From DASQDN01 sp963844855 (GTDB taxonomy: Bacteria; Acidobacteriota; Terriglobia; Bryobacterales; Bryobacteraceae): 64,000 bases of DNA. Where the stretch lies: the NCBI GenBank assembly GCA_963844855.1, contig CAWJQP010000041.1, forward strand, positions 124,001 through 188,000. Direction: 5' to 3'. Positions 55,061 to 62,662 of the stretch are shown here, piece after piece. Below the pieces are notes generated by a model. The model ran no database searches. It was given only the letters and a program-made list of their open reading frames with translations, and was not told the origin of the DNA. How positions within the stretch are numbered: the first letter of the stretch is position 1; every line of letters begins with the position of its first letter. A program made the translations under genes and the position numbers.

Positions 55061-56008
55061 CTAAAGTGTCTGCAGCCAGTGTTTTATCATTGAATCCAAA
55101 GTCTGATCGATCGATCGTGCCGGAGCCCAACCGGTATCTTTTCGAAGCTTATCCGTACTGCCGAATATAATCTTCTCATCGGAAGGCCGCATTAGACGAT
55201 CGACTGGCTTAACCGCCGCTTTAACGCCCGAAAGCTGCATTGCCTTTCTAAGAAGTTCACCAACTTCATAAGTTTCAGAGGCACACAGATTGTACGCCTC
55301 GCCGGGACTGCCCTTCAATGCTGCTAGATAGAATCCGCAGACTGCGTCCTGAACGTCAAGAAATGCTCGACGCGGCTTCAGGTTGCCGACCTCGATTACC
55401 GCCTCTTGCAACCCGTTCTTGATACGAACTAGTTGTCGTACAAAATCCGAAGGCGCGTCATTTGTCTTACCTGGCCCTGTAGTGTTGAACAATCGGAGGT
55501 TGATGGCCCGAAGCTTATAGTCGAGAAAGTACTGTCTCGCAAGCAAATCAAGGCAAACCTTGCTGATGCCATAAGGATGCAACGGATGGAGTGGCTGCTC
55601 TTCTGATACCGGTATTGCCGATGGTGGCACGTGACCATACTCCGCACTCGAGCATGCTGAGACTATGATTGACGGACGCTTCATATACCGAACAGCCTCG
55701 AACAGGTGAAGCGAACCCATGATGTTCGATTCGAATGTCCCAACCGGATCCGCCCAGGAGACAGTTGGGAGACTCTGTGCTCCAAGATGGAAGATGTGGG
55801 TCGGCTGAAACTGATGAATTAGTCGCTCTACCTGCTGGCCATTACGGAGGTCACATTGAACGAACTCGACGTTTTCTGAGCCGGAAGACGAAGTCGCGTC
55901 AAGTTGGCGAGAACCACCTATGACACTCCACCCTTTCTTCTGAAGAAATCCGACTAGGTGTGAGCCGATAAACCCTTCTGCTCCGGTAACGAATGCGATG
56001 TTCTTCAT
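55061..56008 (-). CDS. GDP-sugar 4,6-dehydratase-like SDR (heptose branch candidate)
   Basis: 315 residues. IAFVTGAEGFIGSHLVGFLQ is the NAD(P) motif. ACSSAEYGHVPPSAIPVSEE and HPYGISKVCLDLLARQYF hold the catalytic Ser-x-Glu and Tyr-x-x-x-Lys, and INLRLFNTTGPGKTNDAPSD FV is the GDP-mannose-4,6-dehydratase (Gmd/RmD-like) substrate region. Placed directly upstream of hddC, it is well positioned to dehydrate GDP-manno-heptose to the 4-keto-6-deoxy form, as WcbK/DmhA-type enzymes do in other bacteria. It could instead be a Gmd or Rmd acting on GDP-mannose. No separate C3/C5 epimerase is obvious beyond the SDR at 50817. Confidence 0.78.
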   Translation of the reverse strand: MKNIAFVTGAEGFIGSHLVGFLQKKGWSVIGGSRQLDATSSSGSENVEFVQCDLRNGQQVERLIHQFQPTHIFHLGAQSLPTVSWADPVGTFESNIMGSLHLFEAVRYMKRPSIIVSACSSAEYGHVPPSAIPVSEEQPLHPLHPYGISKVCLDLLARQYFLDYKLRAINLRLFNTTGPGKTNDAPSDFVRQLVRIKNGLQEAVIEVGNLKPRRAFLDVQDAVCGFYLAALKGSPGEAYNLCASETYEVGELLRKAMQLSGVKAAVKPVDRLMRPSDEKIIFGSTDKLRKDTGWAPARSIDQTLDSMIKHWLQTL

Positions 56009-56308
56009 GCAACGAACTCGATTAAATGAATCATGTAACTGTGAACCAACTTGAAAGGAGCAGAACTATTGCTCTACTTGACTAAAGTAAATAGGGCCGG
56101 TCAACTGGGAACCAGACTAAGGCACCTGTATGAACTAATTGCTTGGTTAATCTTGAACTACACGCTGGCTCAAAGGACGCTAGACAACTTTTCTGATGAG
56201 TCGGGGCTTACCGACATGTTGGCCGCCTTAACAATCTTGCCGTATCCGGCCAGAAGTCTGGCCGGATACAATATTAACGGCCATACGAGGTACCCAAATG
56301 GTCGAACC
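56009..56308. other. Gene-free stretch between the heptose genes and the beta-helix genes
   Basis: 300 bases with no gene; it holds the perfect palindrome at 56242-56269 and presumably the promoter of the leftward heptose operon. No confident -35/-10 pair was found. Confidence 0.45.
56242..56269 (-). terminator. Perfect 13-bp stem hairpin after the beta-helix genes
   Basis: GTATCCGGCCAGA and its exact inverse are separated by two bases (28-base palindrome), 40 bases after the stop at 56309. There is no strong T-run, so it may act as a terminator or mRNA 3' stabiliser. Confidence 0.55.
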
Positions 56309-58141
56309 TTACCGAACCGTAGATATCAGATTCGTTGGGGGAGCTGGGGGTGGATTACTAACGCTGCCGTAGCATGCATCTGGATTGAATGCAGCACCAC
56401 TCTTTGGACCACTCTCATAGCAGATCTGCGCGGGGATCTTATTGACCTTAATAGAGGCTGCGGGATCGATTGCCGGCCAAGGCGCACCGCTCGCCGTGAA
56501 CCAACTCGGTTTTCCTGAAAGATACAACGATGCGGGAAGGTTCTGCTGAGACAAGTACGAGGAGGCAAGACTTCCACTTGGAACATTGTTGTTCCAGATA
56601 ACTGTATTTGTCTTGCAATCCCAGTTCCCGCCCCTCAGGAGTGTCCGGCCGACTTTTGCCGACAGATTGGAGTTGGGAGAGGATGTACCACCATCGTCAT
56701 AGTAGCCAAGCTTGTAGATTGACGAGGTCTGCGATGCATTCGCATTGATCTCATACGAGTTTGCAGTGCACGCCGATCCGTAGGGACCGATCACGTTCCC
56801 TAAGACGTTCTCGTAATAGTTGTAGTAGGCGATGTTTACAGCGAACAATGCGGAAGTCATCGGTTTGCCTGTGTCGGGATTGTTCGCTGTGAGGTGGAGG
56901 TAATTCCGAAAGAGGGTATTGTGGCTGCCACTGCCGTGCGTAAAGTCAAACTCTACATTTGGCGTTACGTTCCCCTCCCACAGATTCATATAAGGGTGAG
57001 CTCCATGCGTGCTGTCTTCCGCCAAGGAATTGTGGTACTCGCCCATGTATGGATCAAGAATGTAGTTGTAACCGAAAACATTCCCGCTGCCCCCGCTCAT
57101 AATCAGCGAGTGCCGCCCCTTGCGCACAATATTGTTCTCGATTACATTCTCAGAATTGCGGAATTCGAGGTAGACGGAATAAGTCGCTCCGCTATTGTGA
57201 TTGTAGCCGTCGTTCAGATAGTTGTTACGAATTTCGCTGCCATAAACATCGGAAAGATAAATATGAGACCGGTCAACGGCCATGTCGCTTTGAACATTCT
57301 TGACCCAGCAGTTTGAACACGACTGGATATTGACATTTTTGTAAAGAAGGCCCGTACCCGATGAGGCTGTTGACTGCAGTCGAAGATCCTCCAAGCCTAC
57401 GTTTTCGACCATTGATAGCTTGTAAGCCTTTGGAGAAGTGTTGTAGTCGAAATACAAGGGTCGTTCTAATGTGAGCGTGTTTCCGTTAACGGCCGTAACC
57501 TTGGCGATCTGCGTCATGGAGTTGTTAGCCAGTCCATGACCACAATCGCTGCACGATCCGGTATAGCCGGAGGTGTTAACCAGCGCGGTACCATCGGAAT
57601 CGTTAGGATTGTTCTGCGTGATAACGAGATGGATCCCAGTAGTTATACCAGAAGTGCTTTGCACCGTGATTTGGCTTGAGCCCTTGCTCGCGCCACTAGT
57701 GATGGGAATAAACACAACCTGAGACGCAGAAAGATACGTTCGGCCCATACTGATGATGTTTGCGCCATTGCCGTACTGCAGAACAGTCTTGTGCGGCCCG
57801 GCTCCGCGGAGAGCAACAGACTTACTAAGGCACAAACCTGCCTGATAGACACCTGACGCATAATCATCCGAATGTCCGTAGCACACCTTAGATGATCGAT
57901 TGATCTTGTACGTTCCAGGATTCAGGAGAATCACTGATTTTGCTGGCGCTGTGTTAATGGCCGACTGGATTGCAACGCTGTCGTCACTACTTCCACTTGC
58001 GGATAAAGTCCGATAGATGGGCCAACTTGCACTAGGAATTCCATTTGGAATCCCCGAACGACTCCAGTCGACGGTGCGGTTTGACGGTAACTGGCCCATC
58101 ACAAGGGCTGTTGCATAAAGTGCCAAAAATAGAATTCTCAC
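56309..58141 (-). CDS. Secreted right-handed beta-helix protein (pectate-lyase-like fold)
   Basis: 610 residues. Signal peptide MRILFLALYATALVMGQ. It opens DDSVAIQSAINTAPAKSVIL LNPGTYKINRS, the start shared by pectin-lyase-superfamily proteins. Parallel beta-helix repeats rich in Asn ladders follow (YGSEIRNNYLNDGYNHNSGA, NSENVIENNIVRKGRHSLIM, GSGNVFGYNYILDPYMGEYH). The C-terminus ends NPPPAPPTNLISTVR, a Pro linker and truncated domain start. Fold and location fit a polysaccharide lyase or epimerase acting on the EPS. Catalytic residues cannot be assigned by eye. It overlaps the next beta-helix gene by four bases (ATGA). Confidence 0.85.
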   Translation of the reverse strand: MRILFLALYATALVMGQLPSNRTVDWSRSGIPNGIPSASWPIYRTLSASGSSDDSVAIQSAINTAPAKSVILLNPGTYKINRSSKVCYGHSDDYASGVYQAGLCLSKSVALRGAGPHKTVLQYGNGANIISMGRTYLSASQVVFIPITSGASKGSSQITVQSTSGITTGIHLVITQNNPNDSDGTALVNTSGYTGSCSDCGHGLANNSMTQIAKVTAVNGNTLTLERPLYFDYNTSPKAYKLSMVENVGLEDLRLQSTASSGTGLLYKNVNIQSCSNCWVKNVQSDMAVDRSHIYLSDVYGSEIRNNYLNDGYNHNSGATYSVYLEFRNSENVIENNIVRKGRHSLIMSGGSGNVFGYNYILDPYMGEYHNSLAEDSTHGAHPYMNLWEGNVTPNVEFDFTHGSGSHNTLFRNYLHLTANNPDTGKPMTSALFAVNIAYYNYYENVLGNVIGPYGSACTANSYEINANASQTSSIYKLGYYDDGGTSSPNSNLSAKVGRTLLRGGNWDCKTNTVIWNNNVPSGSLASSYLSQQNLPASLYLSGKPSWFTASGAPWPAIDPAASIKVNKIPAQICYESGPKSGAAFNPDACYGSVSNPPPAPPTNLISTVR

Positions 58142-59340
58142 AGGCCGTTCACCTCCGGCAGAATCTGTACTGCGCTAGTGATAGAAGAGATGAGCACAGT
58201 TAGATTCGTCGGGGGAACAGGCTTGTTACTGGTCCCGGAGGAACCGGCTGGATCTGGCAGGCCGTTCGAGTTCAACGGATACGGATACTTAAAGGCAGCG
58301 TAGTAGGGTTTCGCCGTTAGATAGTAATCACGGTTGACAACGACGTTTGAACTTCCGCTCCGTACTTTCATGTCAGTAGCGTTGTTCCACACGTAAGCAG
58401 GATCAACTACTTGGTTAGTTCCTCGACCGATCTGATAAAGCGCTGGGTAGCCCGAATCTTCCTCAGTAAGTTCAATGCTGCCGTTCGACTGGTTTGCTCC
58501 TACATGACGATTATTGAAAATGACGCCGCTACCAGCACGCACCGTCACGTAACAGCATTGGTTCGCGTTTGACACATTTGTGTCGAAGGTATTCTCGTAA
58601 ATTTCCCACCATCGCGCTCCAATCATGCCGGGCGTGCCGTGCTGATCGACGTGAACCATCTTGAGCTTGTTATAGCGAAATACAGTTCTTGCACCATAGT
58701 AGGATTGGACGGCAGAGGTCCCCCAGAAGTACGCTGGACTGCCGCTTGCGTTATAAGTAAAGGAGTTGTCTTCGATGTAAAGCATGTCGGGACTGCCGGG
58801 AGTGACAGAGCTAGTCCATCCCGCTGTACTCGTTGGACCTGCACCCAAGTTGTGGATCATCTCCGATGCTGCAGCACCGACGAAAGTGTTATGGTCAATC
58901 AAACCAGGAGCATTCCCCGAGGACTCTATAAAAGTCGACTGCGTACCCGGCGCGTTAAAAGTATTGTTATCAATCCGAAATTCAGCTGAATCTTTAGATC
59001 CATTCGTCTTGATCGTCTTGGAGCCTGTGGTAAATACAAAACCGGTAATTCGTGAGCCAGTCGCTGAGGAGGAACTCAGCGTAATCTGCCCTGCAATGGT
59101 TGTGTTTCCGCCACCATTAAGAGTAACGCCCTTAGAGCTGGGAATGTTGATTGCTGATGACCATGTACAATTACCACCAGGAACGGTTACTGTATCGCCA
59201 TTACCCGCAGAGTTAATTGCGGCTTGCACAGAGGACGAGGAACAAGACGACGCAGTGATTGTTACAGCGTGCGCCGTCTGAAAGAAAATGCAAAGCGAGA
59301 ATATTGTGGCAGGCAGAGTAAGCCCTGGTCTATAAGTCAT
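58138..59340 (-). CDS. Secreted right-handed beta-helix protein
   Basis: 400 residues from ATG 59340 with GAGG seven bases upstream. Signal peptide TLPATIFSLCIFFQTAHA. SSSSVQAAINSAGNGDTVTV PGGNCTWSSAINIPSSKGVT is the usual 'x-x-I-x-x-A-x-x-G-D-x-V-x-v-P-x-G' beta-helix start. Helix coils follow (GSRITGFVFTTGSKTIKTNG, GNAPGLIDHNTFVGAAASEM). The C-terminus reads NKPVPPTNLTVLISSIT, sharing the PPTNL motif with its neighbour. Without a named catalytic motif it could be a lyase, a glycosidase or a structural matrix protein. It is the first gene of a two-gene unit preceded by the AGTACT boxes. Confidence 0.82.
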   Translation of the reverse strand: MTYRPGLTLPATIFSLCIFFQTAHAVTITASSCSSSSVQAAINSAGNGDTVTVPGGNCTWSSAINIPSSKGVTLNGGGNTTIAGQITLSSSSATGSRITGFVFTTGSKTIKTNGSKDSAEFRIDNNTFNAPGTQSTFIESSGNAPGLIDHNTFVGAAASEMIHNLGAGPTSTAGWTSSVTPGSPDMLYIEDNSFTYNASGSPAYFWGTSAVQSYYGARTVFRYNKLKMVHVDQHGTPGMIGARWWEIYENTFDTNVSNANQCCYVTVRAGSGVIFNNRHVGANQSNGSIELTEEDSGYPALYQIGRGTNQVVDPAYVWNNATDMKVRSGSSNVVVNRDYYLTAKPYYAAFKYPYPLNSNGLPDPAGSSGTSNKPVPPTNLTVLISSITSAVQILPEVNGL

Positions 59341-59378
59341 GTAACCTCGGAGTATCAAAACTACTATCGGCTTTTTCT

Positions 59379-59510
59379 CTAGTACTCTTTAGCGCTTCCG
59401 GCTATGGCCTTCCCGGAGTGCGCGAAGCAACTATCGCAAAACATGGTGATATTCGCGCTAGCGCGTAAAGAAACTGAGCTTGTCTAGTACTGTGACTCTA
59501 TCAGTACTAG
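59379..59510. promoter_or_regulatory. CTAGTACT boxes upstream of the beta-helix genes
   Basis: CTAGTACT at 59379-59386, and a perfect inverted pair CTAGTACT/AGTACTAG at 59484-59491 and 59503-59510 with an 11-base spacer. They lie 40-170 bases upstream of the leftward gene starting at 59340. The motif resembles boxes before the DUF4082 genes at 27.7 and 29.2 kb. Confidence 0.4.
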
Positions 59511-59591
59511 ATAGATATGTCAATTGGGCATCGTTTTCGCCTAGCCGATTCGTTAGACAGCTTACCAGTAGGTAGTTGGCAGTCGATACTT

Positions 59592-60641
59592 TTAAAACCA
59601 CTCTCCAGTTGTCGATCTTTTCGGCGTACGACAAACCCTTTTATTTTCAAAGTAATACGCTAATCTTTCCCAGTAGCGGATAGGCAACCATCTCAGTTGT
59701 GGCAATAACAGTTGAGCCTTCTTGGCCCAACGCCAACCGGCCAGGCGTCTGATTAACGAGTATTTCCAAGGCAATTCTGGAGCGCCAAGGTGCCCGCCCA
59801 ACGCCTTCGCAGCCTCGTGCATACTTTCAACGATGTCGTGTCTTAGTGGATAGAAAGTTATTAAGTAGTTCTGTAAATACTTGAGACAAGCATTCCGCGT
59901 CCGCTGCGTGTTCTCGAGAGAAAGAAGATAGCGTATGTGAAGTTGCATCGAACCCCACAGCGCTTCCAGCTTCGCATCAGATCGGCCGACGTAACTCAGG
60001 CTACTTGGTCCGACAACGCGGTAGTATACGCGGGCTTCGGAGACGAATCTAACTCCTTCGCTTGCCAGCAGAATACGACAAAAGTACTCACCGTCATCAT
60101 CCGAGATCATTTTGGTATTCCACGGTCCTGCAGCTTCCGTCACTTCACGACTGACCAGCCAAACAGCGGTCTGCATAAACACCCTCTTTTCCAGCTTATG
60201 AAGAAGGAATTCAGTGGGAGAGAGATCAGTCCACAGAGCATTAGGTGTAAACTGTGACCGGTGCGGTCTATATAGAAATCGTCCCCATGAGGACGACAGA
60301 ACAATCTTGCGATTGCCGTCAGAACCCAGCGCTTTCAGTTGGCTGGCTATTTTGTCGGGAGCTAGTAGATCATCCGCGTCTAACCATTGAATGTATTCCC
60401 CGCGGCTCAGCGACACCGCAGTATTTCTGGCAGCGGCGGCGCCTTGGTTTGTCTGCCCGATGACACGGACGAACTCCGATTCGAACCGGCGAGCAACGGC
60501 CAAGGTTCCATCAGTTGAACCGTCGTCGACTATGATGATTTCTTTGCGCGCCCAAGTCTGGTTGATAGCAGAATCAATTGTGTCCGCAATCCACTTCTCG
60601 GCGTTGTGTGCAGGTATAAGGATCGAAACTAAAGGATCCAT
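59592..60641 (-). CDS. Family 2 glycosyltransferase
   Basis: 349 residues from ATG 60641, which shares bases with the stop of the upstream gene (TAATG). The GT-A landmarks are VSILIPAHNAEKWIADTIDS, IIIVDDGSTDGTLAVARRFE and the metal-binding EYIQWLDADDLLAPDKIASQ. The C-terminal part has AGPWNTKMISDDDGEYFCRI LLASEGVRFV, typical of bacterial EPS glycosyltransferases. It adds one sugar to the growing repeat unit; donor unknown. It is intact and probably co-transcribed with the GT4 gene. Confidence 0.93.
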   Translation of the reverse strand: MDPLVSILIPAHNAEKWIADTIDSAINQTWARKEIIIVDDGSTDGTLAVARRFESEFVRVIGQTNQGAAAARNTAVSLSRGEYIQWLDADDLLAPDKIASQLKALGSDGNRKIVLSSSWGRFLYRPHRSQFTPNALWTDLSPTEFLLHKLEKRVFMQTAVWLVSREVTEAAGPWNTKMISDDDGEYFCRILLASEGVRFVSEARVYYRVVGPSSLSYVGRSDAKLEALWGSMQLHIRYLLSLENTQRTRNACLKYLQNYLITFYPLRHDIVESMHEAAKALGGHLGAPELPWKYSLIRRLAGWRWAKKAQLLLPQLRWLPIRYWERLAYYFENKRVCRTPKRSTTGEWF

Positions 60642-61897
60642 TAGAATGTCGGCCTTTCTAACAGATCGGCGTATACACATCGAGTGATTTCACCTATCGT
60701 CTGCCACGAGTGCGTTCTGCTGCCGTAGTCGCGAATTGTCCTGCGACGGGAAGGCATTTCTTTGAAAAGATCGCTCGAGAAATATTGTTCAATCCTTTTC
60801 GCAAGATCATCTGAATCGCAAGGGCGACATAGAAAGCCTGTTTCTCCGGTGACAATCTCCTCGCGAAACGAACCCACGTCAGTTGCGATCACCGGAAGCC
60901 CGAACCTGTAACCAAGGAACAGAACACCGCTTTGAAAGATATGCGTGTAGGGGAGCACTAAAACGTCGGCGGCCTTGAAGTACACTTCCGTCTCGCTATC
61001 GGGGATGTAATAAGTATGCCGAACAATCTGTTCGCGAACATCAGTAAATTCGCACGCTTGCTCAATCTCAGACCGATAACTCTCCGCGCTATTTTTGAAT
61101 TGCCCGGCGATGATAAGCTGGTAATCGCGGTGTCTCGGCGCCAACTGCCGAAATGCGTCAATCAAATATTCGAGCCCCTTGTAAGGCCCGATGGCGCCAA
61201 AAAACAGCACTGCTTTTTCTTCAGGGCGAAGTCCCAGACGCCTCTTGGCCTCCAAAGACGTTAAATGCGTGTCAGGTACGGAAGTGTTGATCCCAAATGG
61301 GATCACGCTTACGGCTTGCGGCTTGACGCCAAACTCCTCGATCAACTCCTGCTTCATCATCTTCGTATGCACGAAGACGTGATGTGCAATGCGATACTGC
61401 ATCTTGAGACTCAATCTGTTCAAGACGGAGTCGTTACCATCTCGCTTGCCTGCGTTAATGTTGTGCGCCGTGAAAGCAATCTTTTTACCAAGCAGTCTGT
61501 ACAAGATCATCAGAAGCGTTCTATCAATGAACTCGAACTTGTTGTTCCACAGAATGTGGAAGATCTTGGGTTTCGCTGTCGCGGCGTATCGGATTAATCG
61601 CGAGTAATAGGCAAGAACCCTGGTCATCTTTGACACCAAACGGACTTCTTCCTTTGCGCCGCGAAGATTCAAGAAATTGAGTTGCGGCGAACCATGCATT
61701 TCGGGCCGGTCGAGTTCGTCGCTACCAATTACGTCGAAACATACGCGCTGTTCAAGGAGAGCCATAGACAAACCGAACACGTATGGACGATCGAAGCCAC
61801 CGGTCAACAAGGCCACAGAGGGCTGCCGTGGAGCCACTGTACTAATACTTTGGGTCGCTTCCTCTCTTGCGGGTATTGCGAATTTTAACGTATGCAC
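60641..61897 (-). CDS. Family 4 glycosyltransferase
   Basis: 418 residues. The N-terminal acceptor domain contains KPKIFHILWNNKFEFIDRTL and IAFTAHNINAGKRDGNDSVL. The C-terminal donor domain has VLFFGAIGPYKGLEYLIDAF RQLAPRHRDYQLIIAG and AADVLVLPYTHIFQSGVLFL GYRFGLPVIATDVGSFREEI with the E-x7-E-type region. This is a retaining GT-B enzyme of the RfaB/WcaI type. It is probably an assembly enzyme of the EPS repeat unit. Confidence 0.92.
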   Translation of the reverse strand: MHTLKFAIPAREEATQSISTVAPRQPSVALLTGGFDRPYVFGLSMALLEQRVCFDVIGSDELDRPEMHGSPQLNFLNLRGAKEEVRLVSKMTRVLAYYSRLIRYAATAKPKIFHILWNNKFEFIDRTLLMILYRLLGKKIAFTAHNINAGKRDGNDSVLNRLSLKMQYRIAHHVFVHTKMMKQELIEEFGVKPQAVSVIPFGINTSVPDTHLTSLEAKRRLGLRPEEKAVLFFGAIGPYKGLEYLIDAFRQLAPRHRDYQLIIAGQFKNSAESYRSEIEQACEFTDVREQIVRHTYYIPDSETEVYFKAADVLVLPYTHIFQSGVLFLGYRFGLPVIATDVGSFREEIVTGETGFLCRPCDSDDLAKRIEQYFSSDLFKEMPSRRRTIRDYGSRTHSWQTIGEITRCVYADLLERPTF

Positions 61898-61902
61898 AGG
61901 TA

Positions 61903-62652
61903 CTAGTCACCGCCGATCGCTTTAGCACAAACCGTTGTCGCCGCCGCGGCCCCGACGTTTTCGGATGTAAACCCCAATTCGGGCCGTGGTACGAGAGCGA
62001 CTAGCTCACCTCCAACACCTGTCAGCCGGCTGAGGGTCGAAAATAGGCGGGTAGCCGAACGTCGGAATGTGCCCTTGCTGAACAGCAGAGTTTCAATCCG
62101 GAGGGAGAAGTACACGTCAGCAGCCGGGTAGGATGAGAAATGCTTCCTTGCGTCATCGAAGGAATGATAGATCCACGAATCACTTTTATTCCGGTTCGAG
62201 AGTTTCGTATGGTAGTCAAAAATCAGAACTCCGCCTGGTTTGAGATATGCGAGTAGAGCGTCTGTGACTTCGCGTGACTCCGAAAAGTCTTTGGAGTTAT
62301 AAACGGATAAACTTCGTGCAAATACACAATCGAACTTACCTCTACAATTGAGTGCGAGAACATCACCCTGCTCGAATACCGCTCTGCTGGATCCAAAGTC
62401 CCTTTTAGCTGAACGAATCGCTTCCCCGCTTATGTCAACGCCGGTCGCATGAAAACCAAGATCGGCAAATAAAGAGGTGAACAATCCTTGGCCGCAGCCA
62501 ACATCAAGAATTTTGCAACCCGCTGGTAGCTTCGCCCTTTGCGTCAGGGCCTTTATGAAAGGGCGATAAAGCCAACTGCTGTATCTAAAATGGTTTGGAC
62601 GCTGATACATCTCATCGTACGCTGCGCTGAGACTCTCGAGTTTCGTATTCAT
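61903..62652 (-). CDS. SAM-dependent methyltransferase
   Basis: 249 residues from ATG 62652, five bases upstream of the GT4 gene's start side. Motif I is CKILDVGCGQGLFTSLFADL. The acidic loop is GFHATGVDISGEAIRSAKRD, motif II DCVFARSLSVYNSKD, and motif III LLAYLKPGGVLIFDYHTKLS. It may cap or decorate the polymer with O-methyl groups; sugar O-methylation often ends chain growth. The substrate cannot be told. Confidence 0.88.
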   Translation of the reverse strand: MNTKLESLSAAYDEMYQRPNHFRYSSWLYRPFIKALTQRAKLPAGCKILDVGCGQGLFTSLFADLGFHATGVDISGEAIRSAKRDFGSSRAVFEQGDVLALNCRGKFDCVFARSLSVYNSKDFSESREVTDALLAYLKPGGVLIFDYHTKLSNRNKSDSWIYHSFDDARKHFSSYPAADVYFSLRIETLLFSKGTFRRSATRLFSTLSRLTGVGGELVALVPRPELGFTSENVGAAAATTVCAKAIGGD

Positions 62653-62662
62653 AGGGGCTCTG

